This document shows positions 15,566 to 24,278 of a stretch of DNA of 26,892 nucleotides, one piece after another. A program made the position numbers and the translations under genes. This DNA is from Thermoleptolyngbya sp046719575 (lineage in GTDB: Bacteria; Cyanobacteriota; Cyanobacteriia; Elainellales; Elainellaceae). Position 1 is the first letter of the stretch, and every line of letters begins with the position of its first letter. Below the pieces are notes generated by a model. The model saw nothing but the letters and a program-made list of their open reading frames with translations, did not search any database and was not told the DNA's origin. The stretch lies in assembly GCA_046719575.1 (NCBI GenBank), contig JBDNCP010000053.1, forward strand, positions 1 to 26,892, in the 5' to 3' direction.

Positions 15566-16036
15566 ATGTCTCGCCGTACCGTCATTCAAAAGCGTCCGGT
15601 TCCCCCAGACCCCAAATACAATAGCCGTCTGGTCAGCATGATCGTTCGGCGAATCATGCGCTCAGGCAAGCGATCCCTAGCATATAGCATTGTTTATGAC
15701 GCTTTTGATTTGATTCAAGAGCGGACGGGATCTGACCCCTTGGAAACTTTTGAGCGTGCAGTTAAGAATGCGACTCCCTTGGTTGAGGTAAAGGCTCGTC
15801 GGGTCGGCGGCGCAACTTATCAGGTTCCGATGGAAGTGCGCTCGGATCGCGGCACTGCTCTAGCTCTGCGCTGGCTGATTCAGTTCTCCCGTTCTCGTTC
15901 GGGGCGCACGATGGCTGGGAAGTTGGCTAACGAATTGATAGATGCTGCAAATGAAACAGGCAGTTCAATTCGTAAGCGTGAAGAGACGCACAAAATGGCT
16001 GAAGCGAATAAGGCGTTTGCTCACTATCGCTACTAA
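15566..16036 (+). CDS. rpsG: 30S ribosomal protein S7
   Basis: A 156-residue S7, full length for the family. It starts MSRRTVIQKRPVPPDPKYNS. Family landmarks are RRIMRSGKRSLAYSIVYDA, VKARRVGGATYQVPMEV and the C-terminal KREETHKMAEANKAFAHYRY. S7 nucleates assembly of the 30S head and contacts the tRNA exit site; in enterobacteria it represses its own operon. The long spacer before it and about 200 bases before fusA leave room for separate regulation. The RBS is weak. Confidence 0.98.
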   Translation: MSRRTVIQKRPVPPDPKYNSRLVSMIVRRIMRSGKRSLAYSIVYDAFDLIQERTGSDPLETFERAVKNATPLVEVKARRVGGATYQVPMEVRSDRGTALALRWLIQFSRSRSGRTMAGKLANELIDAANETGSSIRKREETHKMAEANKAFAHYRY

Positions 16037-16242
16037 AACAATCCCCCAGAATTCCCCTGATTTTCCACTTTTAAGCAGGCGCTTTGTCTTCCTATTCATC
16101 TAGGAAGCTTGGGCCCAAAGGTTGAGCTTAGTGATTCTCAAGGGGATCAACCGGGTGTGAAAGATAAAGTATAGAATCTTAACAGACGCATTACAGACGC
16201 AGTCATGCGAACATTTGGCGGCAAGCACTTAAGGAGGTAGCC

Positions 16243-18363
16243 GTGGCACGAAGTATCCCGCTAGAAAGAGTTAGAAACATTGGTATTGCAGCCCATATTG
16301 ATGCGGGCAAAACTACCACCACTGAACGTATCCTGTTCTATTCCGGTGTCGTCCACAAAATGGGCGAGGTTCACGAAGGAACTGCTGTCACCGACTGGAT
16401 GGCTCAGGAGCGAGAACGCGGGATTACCATCACGGCAGCGGCTATTAGCACTGCCTGGACACGCCGCGATCCGAAAAACCCAACCCAGCCGCTTGCCGGA
16501 GAGCCAGAGCATCGCATCAACATCATCGACACGCCGGGTCACGTAGACTTCACGATCGAAGTGGAGCGCTCGATGCGGGTGCTAGATGGCGTAATTACAG
16601 TGCTTTGCTCTGTGGGCGGCGTGCAGCCTCAAACAGAAACAGTGTGGCGCCAAGCTGACCGCTATAAGGTTCCTCGAATCGTTTTCGTCAACAAGATGGA
16701 TCGCACGGGTGCTGACTTTTTCAAGGTCTATAACCAAGTGCGCGATCGCCTCCGGGCGAATGCTGTGCCCGCTCAGCTTCCTATTGGCAGCGAGGACAAT
16801 CTGAAAGGAATTGTGGATTTGGTTCGGATGCGTGCCTACATCTACACCAATGACTTGGGCACAGACATCCAGGAAACTGAAATTCCCGAAGACATTCGTG
16901 AACTAGCTGAGGAATATCGAGTCAAGCTAGTCGAGGCAGCCGCCGAAACCGACGATGCCCTCACTGAGAAATACCTCGAAGGAGAAGAACTGACCGAAGA
17001 CGAGATCCGGGCTGCCCTCCGTAAAGGCACGATCTCCGGTCAGATTGTCCCCATGTTCTGCGGCTCTGCCTTCAAGAACAAGGGCGTTCAGCTTTTGCTG
17101 GATGCCGTGGTCGATTACCTGCCTTCTCCCATCGAAGTTCCCCCCATTCAGGGTACTTTGCCCGATGGCAGCGTTGCGTCTCGAAATGCTGATGATGAAG
17201 AGCCTCTTGCTGCTTTGGCGTTCAAGATCATGGCCGACCCCTATGGTCGCCTGACCTTTATCCGAGTCTATTCTGGTGTGTTGACCAAGGGCAGCTATGT
17301 CTACAACGCTACTAAGGGTAAGAAGGAGCGGATTTCTCGTCTGATTGTTCTGAAGGCAGATGACCGTCAGGAGGTTGAGGAACTGCGGGCTGGCGATCTA
17401 GGTGCGGCGCTAGGCTTGAAGGATACCTTCACGGGTGACACGATTTGCGACGAGGCAAATCCAATTATTCTGGAGTCGCTGTTTATTCCAGAGCCAGTCA
17501 TTTCTGTGGCGGTTGAACCTAAAACCAAGCAGGACATGGAGAAGCTGTCGAAAGCCTTGCAAGCTCTGGCAGAGGAAGATCCAACCTTCCGGGTTCACGT
17601 CGATGCTGAAACGAACCAAACCGTGATTGCGGGTATGGGTGAGCTTCATCTTGATATTCTGGTGGATCGGATGAAGCGAGAATACAAGGTGGAAGCAAAC
17701 GTTGGTGCGCCCCAAGTCGCTTACCGTGAGACGATTCGCAAGGCGGTTCGTGAAGAGGGTAAGTTTGTCCGCCAGAGCGGTGGAAAGGGCCAGTATGGTC
17801 ATGTTGTGATCGAGGTAGAGCCGGGCGAACCCGGTACTGGCTTTGAGTTTGTGTCCAAGATCGTCGGCGGTGCGGTTCCTAAGGAATACATTGGGCCCGC
17901 TGAGCAGGGCATGAAAGAAGCCTGCGAATCTGGGATTTTGGCAGGTTATCCGGTGATTGACCTGAAGGTCACGCTGGTGGATGGGTCATACCACGAGGTG
18001 GACTCTTCAGAGATGGCATTCAAGATTGCTGGCTCGATGGCGGTCAAGAATGCTGTGCTGAAAGCAGCGCCCGTCCTTCTGGAGCCTATGATGAAGGTTG
18101 AGGTTGAGGTTCCCGAAGATTTTATTGGGAGCGTCATTGGTGACCTCAACTCTCGTCGAGGCCAGATTGAGGGACAGGACACCGAACAGGGCAATGCTAA
18201 GGTCACTGCCAAAGTGCCGCTAGCAGAAATGTTTGGTTATGCGACCGATATCCGGTCGAAAACCCAAGGTCGTGGCATATTTACGATGGAGTTTAGCCAC
18301 TATGACGAGGTGCCTCGTAACGTGGCCGAAGCCATCATTGCCAAGAGCAAAGGGAACGCTTAA
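16243..18363 (+). CDS. fusA: Elongation factor G
   Basis: A 706-residue translocation GTPase. G-motifs: AHIDAGKTTTTERIL (P-loop), RGITITAAA (switch I), DTPGHVDF (G3), NKMDRTG (G4) and CGSAFKNKG (G5 region). Domains II to V follow through to the DIRSKTQGRGIFTMEFSHY terminus. An insertion in the G domain (TRRDPKNPTQPLAGEPEH) accounts for the slightly greater length and is a feature I associate with cyanobacterial EF-G. EF-G drives ribosomal translocation and, with RRF, ribosome recycling. The GTG start is set by AAGGAGG seven bases upstream. It is 26 bases before tuf. Confidence 0.98.
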   Translation: MARSIPLERVRNIGIAAHIDAGKTTTTERILFYSGVVHKMGEVHEGTAVTDWMAQERERGITITAAAISTAWTRRDPKNPTQPLAGEPEHRINIIDTPGHVDFTIEVERSMRVLDGVITVLCSVGGVQPQTETVWRQADRYKVPRIVFVNKMDRTGADFFKVYNQVRDRLRANAVPAQLPIGSEDNLKGIVDLVRMRAYIYTNDLGTDIQETEIPEDIRELAEEYRVKLVEAAAETDDALTEKYLEGEELTEDEIRAALRKGTISGQIVPMFCGSAFKNKGVQLLLDAVVDYLPSPIEVPPIQGTLPDGSVASRNADDEEPLAALAFKIMADPYGRLTFIRVYSGVLTKGSYVYNATKGKKERISRLIVLKADDRQEVEELRAGDLGAALGLKDTFTGDTICDEANPIILESLFIPEPVISVAVEPKTKQDMEKLSKALQALAEEDPTFRVHVDAETNQTVIAGMGELHLDILVDRMKREYKVEANVGAPQVAYRETIRKAVREEGKFVRQSGGKGQYGHVVIEVEPGEPGTGFEFVSKIVGGAVPKEYIGPAEQGMKEACESGILAGYPVIDLKVTLVDGSYHEVDSSEMAFKIAGSMAVKNAVLKAAPVLLEPMMKVEVEVPEDFIGSVIGDLNSRRGQIEGQDTEQGNAKVTAKVPLAEMFGYATDIRSKTQGRGIFTMEFSHYDEVPRNVAEAIIAKSKGNA

Positions 18364-18389
18364 CTCAGGAGAAAGGGACAAGTAAATCC

Positions 18390-19619
<1,230 letters not shown>

Positions 19620-19632
19620 TTTTTCTTAAGTG

Positions 19633-19676
19633 CTACTCCGGCTTTTTCTAATCTATGGAGCCGGAGTAGTGCTTTT
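19633..19676 (+). terminator. Stem-loop between tuf and rpsJ (terminator or attenuator)
   Basis: A perfect 11-pair stem (CTACTCCGGCT with AGCCGGAGTAG) and a 15-base loop lie 13 bases after the tuf stop. They are followed by TGCTTTT, a short U-tract. The form is that of an intrinsic terminator, but the tract is weak, so partial read-through into rpsJ is likely. Confidence 0.55.
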
Positions 19677-19751
19677 AGAAGGCCGGCACTTTTGCCTACT
19701 GGATCTTGGGTTACGTAATCTTGAACCTTGAAATTTGGATAACTTGAGTAG

Positions 19752-20069
19752 ATGGCAACTCTTCAGCAGCAAAAAATTCGGATTCGCCTAAAGGCGTTTG
19801 ACCGTCGTCTTTTGGATACTTCCTGTGAAAAAATTGTGGAAACGGCAAACCGCACGAACGCTACAGCGATTGGCCCGATTCCAATGCCCACAAAGCGACG
19901 GATTTACTGCGTTCTGCGATCGCCCCACGTTGATAAAGACTCCCGCGAACACTTTGAGACACGCACTCACCGCCGGATTATCGACATTTATCAGCCTTCC
20001 TCCAAAACCATTGACGCGCTGATGAAGCTAGATTTGCCAGCGGGTGTCGATATCGAGGTCAAGCTGTAG
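19752..20069 (+). CDS. rpsJ: 30S ribosomal protein S10
   Basis: A 105-residue S10/NusE. It starts MATLQQQKIRIRLKAFDRRL. IPMPTKRRIYCVLRSPHVDKDSREHFETRTHRR is clearly recognisable, and the end is LDLPAGVDIEVKL. It is part of the 30S head and, as NusE, of transcription antitermination complexes with NusB. In cyanobacteria rpsJ commonly closes the str operon, as here. It is set apart from tuf by about 130 bases containing a stem-loop. Its last codons form the left arm of a predicted terminator. Confidence 0.98.
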   Translation: MATLQQQKIRIRLKAFDRRLLDTSCEKIVETANRTNATAIGPIPMPTKRRIYCVLRSPHVDKDSREHFETRTHRRIIDIYQPSSKTIDALMKLDLPAGVDIEVKL

Positions 20070-20116
20070 AGCGTTTCTCAGGGCTTGACTGCTCCCTCGA
20101 TTTGATAACTTTTTTT
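20053..20116 (+). terminator. Putative str operon terminator overlapping the end of rpsJ
   Basis: TCGAGGTCAAGC (20053-20064, in the last rpsJ codons) pairs with GCTTGA (20083-20088) and CCTCGA (20095-20100), giving 12 pairs with a six-base bulge. TTTGATAACTTTTTTT follows directly. The U-rich tail supports termination; the bulge lowers confidence. Confidence 0.45.
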
Positions 20117-20134
20117 GAATAGATGATGCCGTGT

Positions 20135-20221
20135 TTCTGGAGAGCCATGCTTGGTGCTGCTTTCCAGAAGCATTTTGCTTCTCATGTTCGTAGAGCGCCT
20201 GTTGGTGAAACTCACTGGCGC
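20135..20221. other. Nested hairpins between convergent rpsJ and SDR genes
   Basis: An 11-pair stem (20135-20145 with 20159-20169, one G-U) overlaps a 7-pair stem (AGAAGCA, 20166-20172, with TGCTTCT, 20176-20182), so the two are mutually exclusive. A third stem, GCGCC/GGCGC (20195-20221), follows. None has a U-run. They may end or stabilise transcripts from either side. Confidence 0.4.
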
Positions 20222-20226
20222 GTGCC

Positions 20227-21000
20227 CTATTCGGGTGTCACGTAGGCCGCCGTGATGCCGCCATCCACTGTGAAGGTTGCACCATTCACAAAAGACGATT
20301 CATCGCTGGCCAGGAAAAGGGCTGCCTGCGCCATTTCTGTCGCCTTGGCAAAGCGGCCAGGGGGGATGTGAACTAGGCGACGCTGGCGACGGGCTGGATC
20401 TGCGAGTAGCTCTTGCAGCAGCGGCGTTTCGACCGGGCCAGGGCATAGCGCGTTGGCGCGGATGTTTTGACGAGCAAACTCAACAGAAATTTCTCGCGTC
20501 ATTGACAACACGCCGCCTTTGCTTGCCGTGTAGGCAATTTGTGCGGTCGCTGCGCCCATCAGCGCTACAAACGATGCTGTGTTGATAATTGAGCCACCGC
20601 CCGCCCGCAGCAGCGCTGGGATGCCATATTTGCAGCCGAGAAACACGCCTTTGAGATTGATATCAATCGTCAGATCCCAGATGTCTTCTTCGGTTTCTAG
20701 CACGGAGCCGTCGGCTGCGTGAAAAATGCCCGCATTGTTAAACAGCACGTTGAGCTTGCCGTAGGCTGCTTCGGCCGTCTCAATCATTGCCTTTGCATCT
20801 GCCGCTTTGGAGACATCTGCCTGAATGGCGATCGCCTCTCCACCCGCTGCCTTAATCAGGCTGACCGTTTCTGCTGCCGTAGACGGGTTCACATCACACA
20901 CGGCTACCTGCGCGCCCTCTTTTGCAAAGAGAATCGCCGATTCACGCCCAATGCCGCTTCCGGCTCCAGTGATCAGGGCAACTTTATTGGATAAACGCAT
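20227..21000 (-). CDS. SDR family NAD-dependent oxidoreductase
   Basis: A 257-residue classical short-chain dehydrogenase. It has the cofactor loop TGAGSGIG (11-18), D36 at the end of beta-2 (points to NAD rather than NADP), ADVS (61-64) and NNAG (88-91). N115 is in the INLKG helix, and the catalytic residues are S143, Y157 and K161 (YTASK). PGPVETP and the terminal VNGATFTVDGG are typical of the family. The substrate cannot be read. The ATG at 21000 places the Rossmann strand correctly; a TTG frame extension to 21027 is less likely. It starts 29 bases after the amidotransferase gene stops, indicating an operon, so its substrate may relate to gamma-glutamyl or aldehyde/alcohol chemistry. That link is only inferred. 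Confidence 0.92.
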   Translation of the reverse strand: MRLSNKVALITGAGSGIGRESAILFAKEGAQVAVCDVNPSTAAETVSLIKAAGGEAIAIQADVSKAADAKAMIETAEAAYGKLNVLFNNAGIFHAADGSVLETEEDIWDLTIDINLKGVFLGCKYGIPALLRAGGGSIINTASFVALMGAATAQIAYTASKGGVLSMTREISVEFARQNIRANALCPGPVETPLLQELLADPARRQRRLVHIPPGRFAKATEMAQAALFLASDESSFVNGATFTVDGGITAAYVTPE

Positions 21001-21029
21001 GTTTAGGGCTTGGGGTTTAAGGAACAACG

Positions 21030-21752
21030 CTAAGATTTACGGTGAGATTCTGACTTGGTTCTGGCAGCCTCAACGAGTGCCTGAAACAAGCGTTGGTGGT
21101 TGGGGTCGGCAGGCGACAGCTCTGGATGCCATTGCACGGTGAACAGCCACGGATGGTGCTTATGCTCCAGGGCTTCGATCAGTCCGTCGGCGGCTTGGGC
21201 TACGGGCTGCCAGCAATCTGGCAGCGTTTTAATTGCCTGATGATGCCAGGAGACGACCGTGAGATGGGTCGTGCCTAGCATTTGGGCCAGGCGGCTGCCG
21301 GGTTGCACCTGGGCAGGGTGTTGCACTGGGCGGCGGGGATGGTCGAGCCGATGAGTCACCGACTCCCCATAGATATCCGGCACATGGGTAATTAGTGTGG
21401 CTCCGCTGGCTACACCGATGACTTGCATTCCTCGGCAAATACCTAGCGTCGGTACATTTGCGGTCAACGCTGCCTTTGCCAAGGCTAGCTCAAACTCGTC
21501 GCGCTCTTCATCTACTAGGTAAATGGTGTGGTGCGGTTCGCCGCCGTAGGCGCTGGGGTCGATGTCGCCGCCGCCAGAAAAGATCAGCCCGTCTAGGATG
21601 TCTAGCAGGGCGGCTGGGTTGGCTTGGACGGGCGGCAGCAGCACGGGAAACCCGCCTGCAAGCTGCACGGCATCAACGTAGGTGGCGGGCAGTGTAAACT
21701 CGCCTGCTTCGCTGCGGCTATAGGTGGTGATTCCAATCAGGGGCGATCGCAT
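21030..21752 (-). CDS. Gamma-glutamyl-gamma-aminobutyrate hydrolase-like amidotransferase
   Basis: A 240-residue class I glutamine amidotransferase fold of the peptidase C26/PuuD family. It has the nucleophile elbow GICRGMQ with C106, the oxyanion-side loop SGGGDIDP (59-66), SWHHQAIK (168-175) and the dyad VQWHPE with H209 and E211. The family hydrolyses gamma-glutamyl bonds, for example gamma-glutamyl-GABA in putrescine breakdown. No other put/puu gene is in the window, so the substrate is unproven. The ATG at 21752 starts at the conserved MRSPLIGITTY. An upstream in-frame extension is made of a repeat and is rejected. The downstream SDR gene is 29 bases away. Confidence 0.88.
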   Translation of the reverse strand: MRSPLIGITTYSRSEAGEFTLPATYVDAVQLAGGFPVLLPPVQANPAALLDILDGLIFSGGGDIDPSAYGGEPHHTIYLVDEERDEFELALAKAALTANVPTLGICRGMQVIGVASGATLITHVPDIYGESVTHRLDHPRRPVQHPAQVQPGSRLAQMLGTTHLTVVSWHHQAIKTLPDCWQPVAQAADGLIEALEHKHHPWLFTVQWHPELSPADPNHQRLFQALVEAARTKSESHRKS

Positions 21753-21759
21753 TCGGGCA

Positions 21760-21781
21760 GTAGACACACGGTAGACACACG
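21760..21781. repeat. 11-bp tandem repeat before the amidotransferase gene
   Basis: Two perfect copies of GTAGACACACG, with a degenerate third (GTTGAGAGACACAC), lie in the 75-base gap between the histidine kinase stop and the amidotransferase start. Confidence 0.75.
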
Positions 21782-21827
21782 GTTGAGAGACACACCCCAC
21801 CCATGAATACCCGTCGATCAGCGGGGG

Positions 21828-23768
21828 CTAGATCGACGAGGACTCTGGGGAGGATTTGGGCATCATAGCAAGCGGCAGCCGTATGGTAAACGTTGTTTTT
21901 TGAAATGGGGTCGATTGGCAGGTTAGGGTTCCCCCGTGGCGCTGTTCTACGATTTGACGACAAATGGCGAGACCTAGCCCGGTTCCTTTGCCCATGGGTT
22001 TGGTGGTGAAAAATGGCTCAAACAGGCGGGATTGTCGTTCGGGTGAGATGCCAGGGCCGTTGTCAGAAATGTCAATCTGTACCTCGGTTTCGTTAGTTTC
22101 ATTGATTAGACTCACTTGTATCCAAATAGTGGGATAAAAGCTATTTGTTGGGCTTTGTTTGGGATGGGCAATCGGTTTAGGATGAGCAGCATCTTCAAGG
22201 GCATCGATCGCGTTCACAAGCAGATTCATAAATACCTGATTGAGCAGCCCTGGATAGCACTCTATTTCGGGAATTGTCTGGTATTCTTTGATTAATTGGA
22301 TTGGCAGGCGATCGCGCTTTGGCTTGAATCGATGACCGAGAATAACCAGCGTGTTTTCCAGTTCTTGAACCAGATTGGTGACGCGCCGAATGGATTCATC
22401 CATCCGAGAAAAGTTGCGAAGTTGCTGCGTGATTTCCAAAGCGCGATCGGCTCCCATTTTCATCGAGCGAATCAGCTTTGGCAGGTCTTCTGCGATAAAG
22501 TCTAAATCGGCACTGGCGATCGCCTGCTGAATTTCCGCTGCTGGCTCTGGATAATGTTCCTGATAAAGCCGCAGAATCCTGAGTAAATCTTCTGTTTGGG
22601 CACTGGCATGGCTGAGGTTTCCTACAACAAAATTGAGGGGATTATTCACCTCATGGGCAACGCCTGCCACCATTTGACCCAGCGTGGCCATTTTGTCGGT
22701 TTGAATCAGGCTGTGGGTGGCGACGGCGATCTCTGAGCGGGGCTTGACGATGAATACCTTCCAGTAGACTTCGGGAACGTAAAAGAGTGAGGCGATCGCC
22801 ATTTCTTGCAGCAGTTCATCTTGCTCTAGCTCAAACTTTTGCTGGAGATAATCTGTGCGATCGCTGTTGCCTGGTATGGTCAAAATTGTCGCCAATCGCT
22901 GCTCATCTTCGGGGCTGATTGCTTGACTTTCGGCGCTCAGCAGGGGCTTGGTTTCATCTGACGAAGTAGGCAGATTTTGACGTGTTTGAAACATGTCCTG
23001 GTCTGCCAGTTGTGCCGCCTTGAGGTGCGGCAAAAATAGCGGTTTTTTCTCAACTAGTTCCCGTAAGGTGATAAACGTTTCGACGGCTTTTCCGCTGGCG
23101 TGAATCTGTCTTTTCTTCACCCAATCTGGTTTAGGAAAGGCGATGAACTGATTGCCATAATCCAGCACGATAATGTAGCCACCCGTCTTTTTCTGCCACA
23201 GATTAACGGTTTCTTGCAGCCCTTCTAGCCGCAGATCGACCGTCACTACGCCTACAAAATTGCCCTGGCGATAGGCCGGGGCAGTGCAGGTAATCATCAG
23301 TTCGCCGGAGTGGGGGTCCATGTAGGCTTTGCTCCAGACACACCGGCCCGGCTCGGCATACTTGCCGACGACATACCATGCTTCCTGGTGATAGCCCACA
23401 TCGCACTGGTTGTAATCATCCAAAAACTGGAGTTGCCCGTCGGCTCCGCGCCCCCAAAAGAAGCTCTGACGTTCGCGATCGCCCGCAAAGGCATACGGCT
23501 CAAACCAGACCCCGCCGCCTGCGATCGCCCCGTCGTCTTGAAAATTCAGCAGCGGTGGAATCACCTGTTGCATCAGGGATTCTGCTGCGGGTGATGCGGT
23601 TGGTAATGTTTCTGCCATCGTAGACATTGTGCGGGCCAGGGCTTCGATTTCCCGAACCCGCGCATACAAATGCAGCACAAAGGCATTGCCGATCTGGTCG
23701 GTGACTTGAGAGGATTCCCTTAGAAATGTGCTGGTCGCATTTCGCTCCGGGGGTTGTAGAAGAATCAT
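21828..23768 (-). CDS. Cache-domain sensor histidine kinase, apparently without membrane anchor
   Basis: A 646-residue kinase. Residues of about 30-260 form a Cache (PDC) ligand-binding domain (GGVWFEPYAF, WYVVGKYAEPGRCVWSKAYMD, ITCTAPAYRQGNFVGVVTVD). The phosphoacceptor H372 lies in VAHEVNNPLNF. The catalytic domain has the N-box NLLVNAIDALED (515-526), G1 DNGPGIS (569-575), F-box FEPFFTTK (583-590) and G2 GKGTGLGLA (593-601). The type resembles kinases that answer small metabolites. Cache domains are normally outside the membrane, yet no hydrophobic helix is seen before or after this one. An in-frame stop lies five codons upstream of the ATG, so the frame is not simply longer. No response regulator is nearby, making it an orphan kinase in this window. 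Confidence 0.9.
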   Translation of the reverse strand: MILLQPPERNATSTFLRESSQVTDQIGNAFVLHLYARVREIEALARTMSTMAETLPTASPAAESLMQQVIPPLLNFQDDGAIAGGGVWFEPYAFAGDRERQSFFWGRGADGQLQFLDDYNQCDVGYHQEAWYVVGKYAEPGRCVWSKAYMDPHSGELMITCTAPAYRQGNFVGVVTVDLRLEGLQETVNLWQKKTGGYIIVLDYGNQFIAFPKPDWVKKRQIHASGKAVETFITLRELVEKKPLFLPHLKAAQLADQDMFQTRQNLPTSSDETKPLLSAESQAISPEDEQRLATILTIPGNSDRTDYLQQKFELEQDELLQEMAIASLFYVPEVYWKVFIVKPRSEIAVATHSLIQTDKMATLGQMVAGVAHEVNNPLNFVVGNLSHASAQTEDLLRILRLYQEHYPEPAAEIQQAIASADLDFIAEDLPKLIRSMKMGADRALEITQQLRNFSRMDESIRRVTNLVQELENTLVILGHRFKPKRDRLPIQLIKEYQTIPEIECYPGLLNQVFMNLLVNAIDALEDAAHPKPIAHPKQSPTNSFYPTIWIQVSLINETNETEVQIDISDNGPGISPERQSRLFEPFFTTKPMGKGTGLGLAICRQIVEQRHGGTLTCQSTPFQKTTFTIRLPLAMMPKSSPESSSI

Positions 23769-24278
23769 TCCAAGTAAGCGTTATAAGCGTTGATTGGTCA
23801 GATTGTTTACTCTAGCCTCGCCGCACCCCAGTTGCGCTGTAAGGTTACCCAATGTTGCTCAAATAATGTTGCCTGACGGCAGATTATAGAATGGTTATCA
23901 CTGAATTGCCGTGTCCAATGTAACTGCTTGCAGGCAATTACTCATAAGCAGCGACTCGCCGGCAGCTACTCACGTTAGGATTTTCTAGGATTTTCATCAT
24001 CCAAAATCTGAAAATTCATTAATCTAGGAGATTTATCGTAAGTGCGCCATTGCTATGCAAGCGGCTGTTTATAGTCTTTATAGACAGGCTCATTTCCAAG
24101 GGTTCATTTCCGATGGCTTATTTCGAGGTGCGGCTCGCACCTAGATTGCAGAAGCCTAATTCATGATGAGTTCTCAACTCCCAGCATGGCAAATCCTGGG
24201 CGGTTTGTCCAAGTGAAAATTTGGAGAAGAAGGAAGAAAGGGGCTTATGAACGAACGCTTCGGATTTCCACAGGCAGC
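23769..24278. other. 510-base intergenic region with hairpins
   Basis: No gene is recognised between the ligase stop and the kinase start. Features: the duplication AGGATTTTCT twice near 23977-23998, a perfect 7-pair hairpin at 24126-24142, and an imperfect 8-pair hairpin near 24065-24087 (CTGTTTAT with ATAGACAG). The region should hold the kinase promoter, which could not be assigned. Confidence 0.55.
24126..24142. other. Perfect 7-bp hairpin downstream of the ligase gene
   Basis: AGGTGCG, loop GCT, CGCACCT. It lies about 137 bases after the ligase stop on the minus strand and has no U-tract on either strand, so it may be an RNA 3'-end structure or an operator. Confidence 0.4.

Noticed and set aside
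15450..15641. 63-aa frame (+) ahead of rpsG
   Set aside because: It overlaps the true S7 start in another frame, has no RBS, and shows a compositional hydrophobic stretch only.
21753..21800. Longer start for the amidotransferase gene
   Set aside because: The extra residues come from the 11-base repeat, and the family N-terminus begins at 21752.
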